From contig NZ_CP036273.1 of assembly GCF_007747215.1 (NCBI RefSeq), positions 7,238,322 through 7,302,321 of the forward strand: DNA of 64,000 bases, written 5' to 3'. The notes beneath the pieces are model-generated. The model was not told where the DNA came from and did no database searches. It saw nothing but the letters and a program-made list of their open reading frames with translations. This document shows positions 62,386 through 64,000 of the stretch, piece after piece. The position numbers were made by a program, and so were the translations under genes. Numbering within the stretch: the first letter of the stretch is position 1; every line of letters begins with the position of its first letter. This DNA comes from Urbifossiella limnaea (lineage in GTDB: Bacteria; Planctomycetota; Planctomycetia; Gemmatales; Gemmataceae).

Positions 62386-63031
62386 CGTGCTGCTGGGGGC
62401 GACGGGGAGCGTGGCCGCGGTGCGGGTGCCGGCGCTGGCGGCGGCGCTGGCGGCCGCCGGCCACGACGTGAAGGTCGTCGCCACCGACGCCGCCGCGTAC
62501 TTCTTCGACCCGGCCGACCCCGCGCTCGCCGGCCGGCTGTACCGCGACGCCGACGAGTGGCCCGGCGAGCGCTACGGGCGCGGCGACTCGGTGCTGCACG
62601 TCGAGCTGCGGAAGTGGGCCGACCTGTTCCTGATCGCGCCGCTGGACGCGAACACGCTCGCCAAGCTGGCCGTCGGCCTGTGCGACAACTGCCTCACGTG
62701 CGTGTGGCGGGCGTGGGACCAGACGCGGCCGGTGGTGCTGGCCCCGGCGATGAACACGCTGATGTGGGAGCACCCGTTCACGCGGCGGCACCTCCGGTCG
62801 CTCGCCGCCGACTTCGGCGCGGGCCACATCCCCGCCCACCTCGACGGCGCCGCGCTGCTGGCGCAGATCAACGACCGCAGCCCGACGCTGCGGGTGGTGT
62901 CGCCGATCACGAAGCTGTTGGCGTGCGGCGACGTGGGCGTCGGGGCGATGGCCGAGGTGGCGGACGTGGTGGCAGCCGTTGTGAACCGCCGAGACGCCAA
63001 GACGCCAAGCAAGACACCGATCCAAATTTAA
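62378..63031 (+). CDS. coaC: Phosphopantothenoylcysteine decarboxylase (CoaC), flavoprotein
   Basis: 217 aa, overlapping coaB by 8 bp. Flavoprotein signatures: NVLLGATGSVAAVRVPALAAAL (FMN phosphate loop), a His-containing VLHVELRKWADLFLIAPLDANTLAKLAVGLCDNC, and PAMNTLMWEHP (PXMNXXMW, binds the substrate). It decarboxylates phosphopantothenoylcysteine to phosphopantetheine. The C-terminal tail NRRDAKTPSKTPIQI is encoded by the left arm and loop of the inverted repeat at 62982, so the repeat has replaced or extended the native end. Confidence 0.88.
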   Translation: MANVLLGATGSVAAVRVPALAAALAAAGHDVKVVATDAAAYFFDPADPALAGRLYRDADEWPGERYGRGDSVLHVELRKWADLFLIAPLDANTLAKLAVGLCDNCLTCVWRAWDQTRPVVLAPAMNTLMWEHPFTRRHLRSLAADFGAGHIPAHLDGAALLAQINDRSPTLRVVSPITKLLACGDVGVGAMAEVADVVAAVVNRRDAKTPSKTPIQI

Positions 63032-63071
63032 GTCTGTTGTCTGCTTGGCGACTTGGCGTCTCGGCGGTTCA
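62982..63071. repeat. Inverted repeat, 30-bp arms, invading the coaC 3' end
   Basis: Arms 62982-63011 and 63042-63071 with one mismatch, core CGCCGAGACGCCAAG. The left arm encodes the last residues of CoaC, and the right arm ends with the stop codon of the convergent isomerase gene (63069-63071). CGCCAAG-type repeats recur in many bacterial genomes. Confidence 0.88.
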
Positions 63072-63899
63072 ACTCCGCATACCCGCGTCGCGCAGCAGCG
63101 CCGCCGTCGCCGCGTACGCCTCCGTCACCCACTCCACGATCTTCTCGGGCTCCGGCGAGTATTCGAGCTCGATGCTCACCGCCCCGCCCGCGTCCTCCAC
63201 GCCCAGCGACGCGATCTCGCGCAGATACGGCGCGAAGTCCACCACCCCACGGCCCGGCGGCAGGTCGCCGTGCACCTTCCCGTCGCAGTCGCTGATGTGG
63301 ACGTGGAACGCCCGCCCCTTCAGCGACCGCAACTCCTCCGGCTTCGTCCCCGCGAGCTGGAGGTGGCTCACGTCGATGTTGGCGCCGACGGCGGGGTGGT
63401 TCACGTCGTCGAGGAAGCGGCGCATGTTCGGCACGTCGTTCAGCAGCGACAGCTTGAACGGTTCGAGCTCCAGCGCGATCTTCAGGCCGAGCCCGCCGGC
63501 GTAGGCGCCGAGGTCCTTCAGCGCGGTGACGCCGGCGGCCCACTGCTCCGCGGGCGGGATCACCTGCCGGTCCCAGATGTACTCGCCGAGCACCAGCAGC
63601 AGGTTCTTCGCCCCCAGCTCGTAGCAGAAGTCGAGGTACGCCTCGCACCGCTCCAGGTGAAACCGCCGCACGCTCGGGTTGAAGTCGATGAGCCCGACCG
63701 CGACGCACGCCACGCTGACGACCGGCAGCCCGGCGGCGGCGCACTCGGTGCGGATGAGGGCGCGCTCGCGGGCGTCGAGGTCGAGCGGGTCGGCGAAGAC
63801 GTCGATCGAGTCGAAGCCGATGGCCTTCGTCTGGCGGATGCCGTAGGCGGTACCCTTGCCGGCCTGGACCCAGGCCGAGTTGATGAGGCCGAGCTGCAT
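63069..63899 (-). CDS. Sugar phosphate isomerase/epimerase-like TIM barrel
   Basis: 276 aa from ATG 63899 (MQLGLINSAWVQAGKGTAYGI). AP endonuclease 2 / xylose-isomerase-like fold: LALELEPFKLSLLNDVPNMRRFLDDVNHPAVGANIDVSHLQLAG with metal-binding Glu, Asp and His, FHVHISDCDGKVHGDLPPGRGVVDF, and SIELEYSPEPEKIVEW with a final metal Glu. Related enzymes isomerise or epimerise sugars or inositols with a divalent metal. The substrate is unknown. The stop lies at the end of the inverted repeat. Bases 63900-64000 show no further feature. Confidence 0.88.
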   Translation of the reverse strand: MQLGLINSAWVQAGKGTAYGIRQTKAIGFDSIDVFADPLDLDARERALIRTECAAAGLPVVSVACVAVGLIDFNPSVRRFHLERCEAYLDFCYELGAKNLLLVLGEYIWDRQVIPPAEQWAAGVTALKDLGAYAGGLGLKIALELEPFKLSLLNDVPNMRRFLDDVNHPAVGANIDVSHLQLAGTKPEELRSLKGRAFHVHISDCDGKVHGDLPPGRGVVDFAPYLREIASLGVEDAGGAVSIELEYSPEPEKIVEWVTEAYAATAALLRDAGMRS

Positions 63900-64000
63900 G
63901 GGTCACCCGGGAGATAGGGGACACGGGACAGGGGACAGAATACGATTTTTGGGTACGCTCCCCGGGCGCCGCGGGCTAGGAACGGATGCGCCCCGGGGGT

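Overview
The window is about 64 kb of very GC-rich bacterial chromosome. Its gene content points to a planctomycete of the Gemmataceae (Gemmata / Urbifossiella / Fimbriiglobus type). The pointers are: two secreted sulfatases, MJ0042-type zinc-ribbon membrane proteins, Uma2 and DUF4058 proteins, secreted WD40 and PQQ-type propellers, a neutral-ceramidase-like protein, a type III glutamine synthetase, and several small families I know only from Gemmata relatives. Genes are dense on both strands and about 57 protein genes are supported. The assignment rests on family recognition by eye, not on any search.

Layout. 1-3.2 kb: end of a glycan/exopolysaccharide cluster (three glycosyltransferases and a hexapeptide acyltransferase). 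3.3-6.7 kb: zinc-ribbon membrane protein and a GH63-like glucosidase. 6.8-8.9 kb: a RelE/ParE-type toxin-antitoxin pair split by an IS4-family element. 8.9-13.2 kb: pgi, a zinc-ribbon membrane protein and a sulfatase. 13.3-14.5 kb: an ISAs1-family element whose transposase is read across a canonical -1 slippery heptamer. 14.6-22.3 kb: lipoproteins, lspA, Uma2, DUF4058, a large secreted pseudo-hydrolase and an outer-membrane-like protein. 22.5-23.5 kb: an IS5-family element. 23.6-32.7 kb: acyl-ACP desaturase, a possible winged-helix protein facing an N4-cytosine-type DNA methyltransferase, ceramidase, panE, sulfatase and an HpcH/HpaI aldolase. 32.9-34.8 kb: a small accessory island with its own sigma70-like promoter/operator, three small genes, a YwqK-like gene and a transposase remnant. 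34.9-48.9 kb: prolyl oligopeptidase, proB, a TPR-YggX fusion with a PSP1 protein, PQQ propeller, orphan ParA with a PD-(D/E)XK-like nuclease, and glnN. 49-64 kb: PPIase, SDR, thioredoxin and WD40 proteins, a transglutaminase/hydrolase fusion, a vWA / coiled-coil / membrane-propeller neighbourhood, split coaB and coaC, and a sugar isomerase-like TIM barrel.

Two patterns stand out. First, intergenic gaps carry long, often perfect inverted repeats of several unrelated sequence families (arms 20-40 bp), some recurring at distant loci. They probably act as transcription terminators and may be dispersed mobile palindromes. Second, the three IS copies all have intact-looking ends. The IS4 insertion is exceptional: its 13-bp target duplication contains the ATGA junction of the toxin-antitoxin pair, so both reading frames survive although the operon is split.

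No CRISPR array, tRNA or rRNA gene was recognised. One candidate structured RNA lies between proB and the next gene at about 39.6-39.9 kb.
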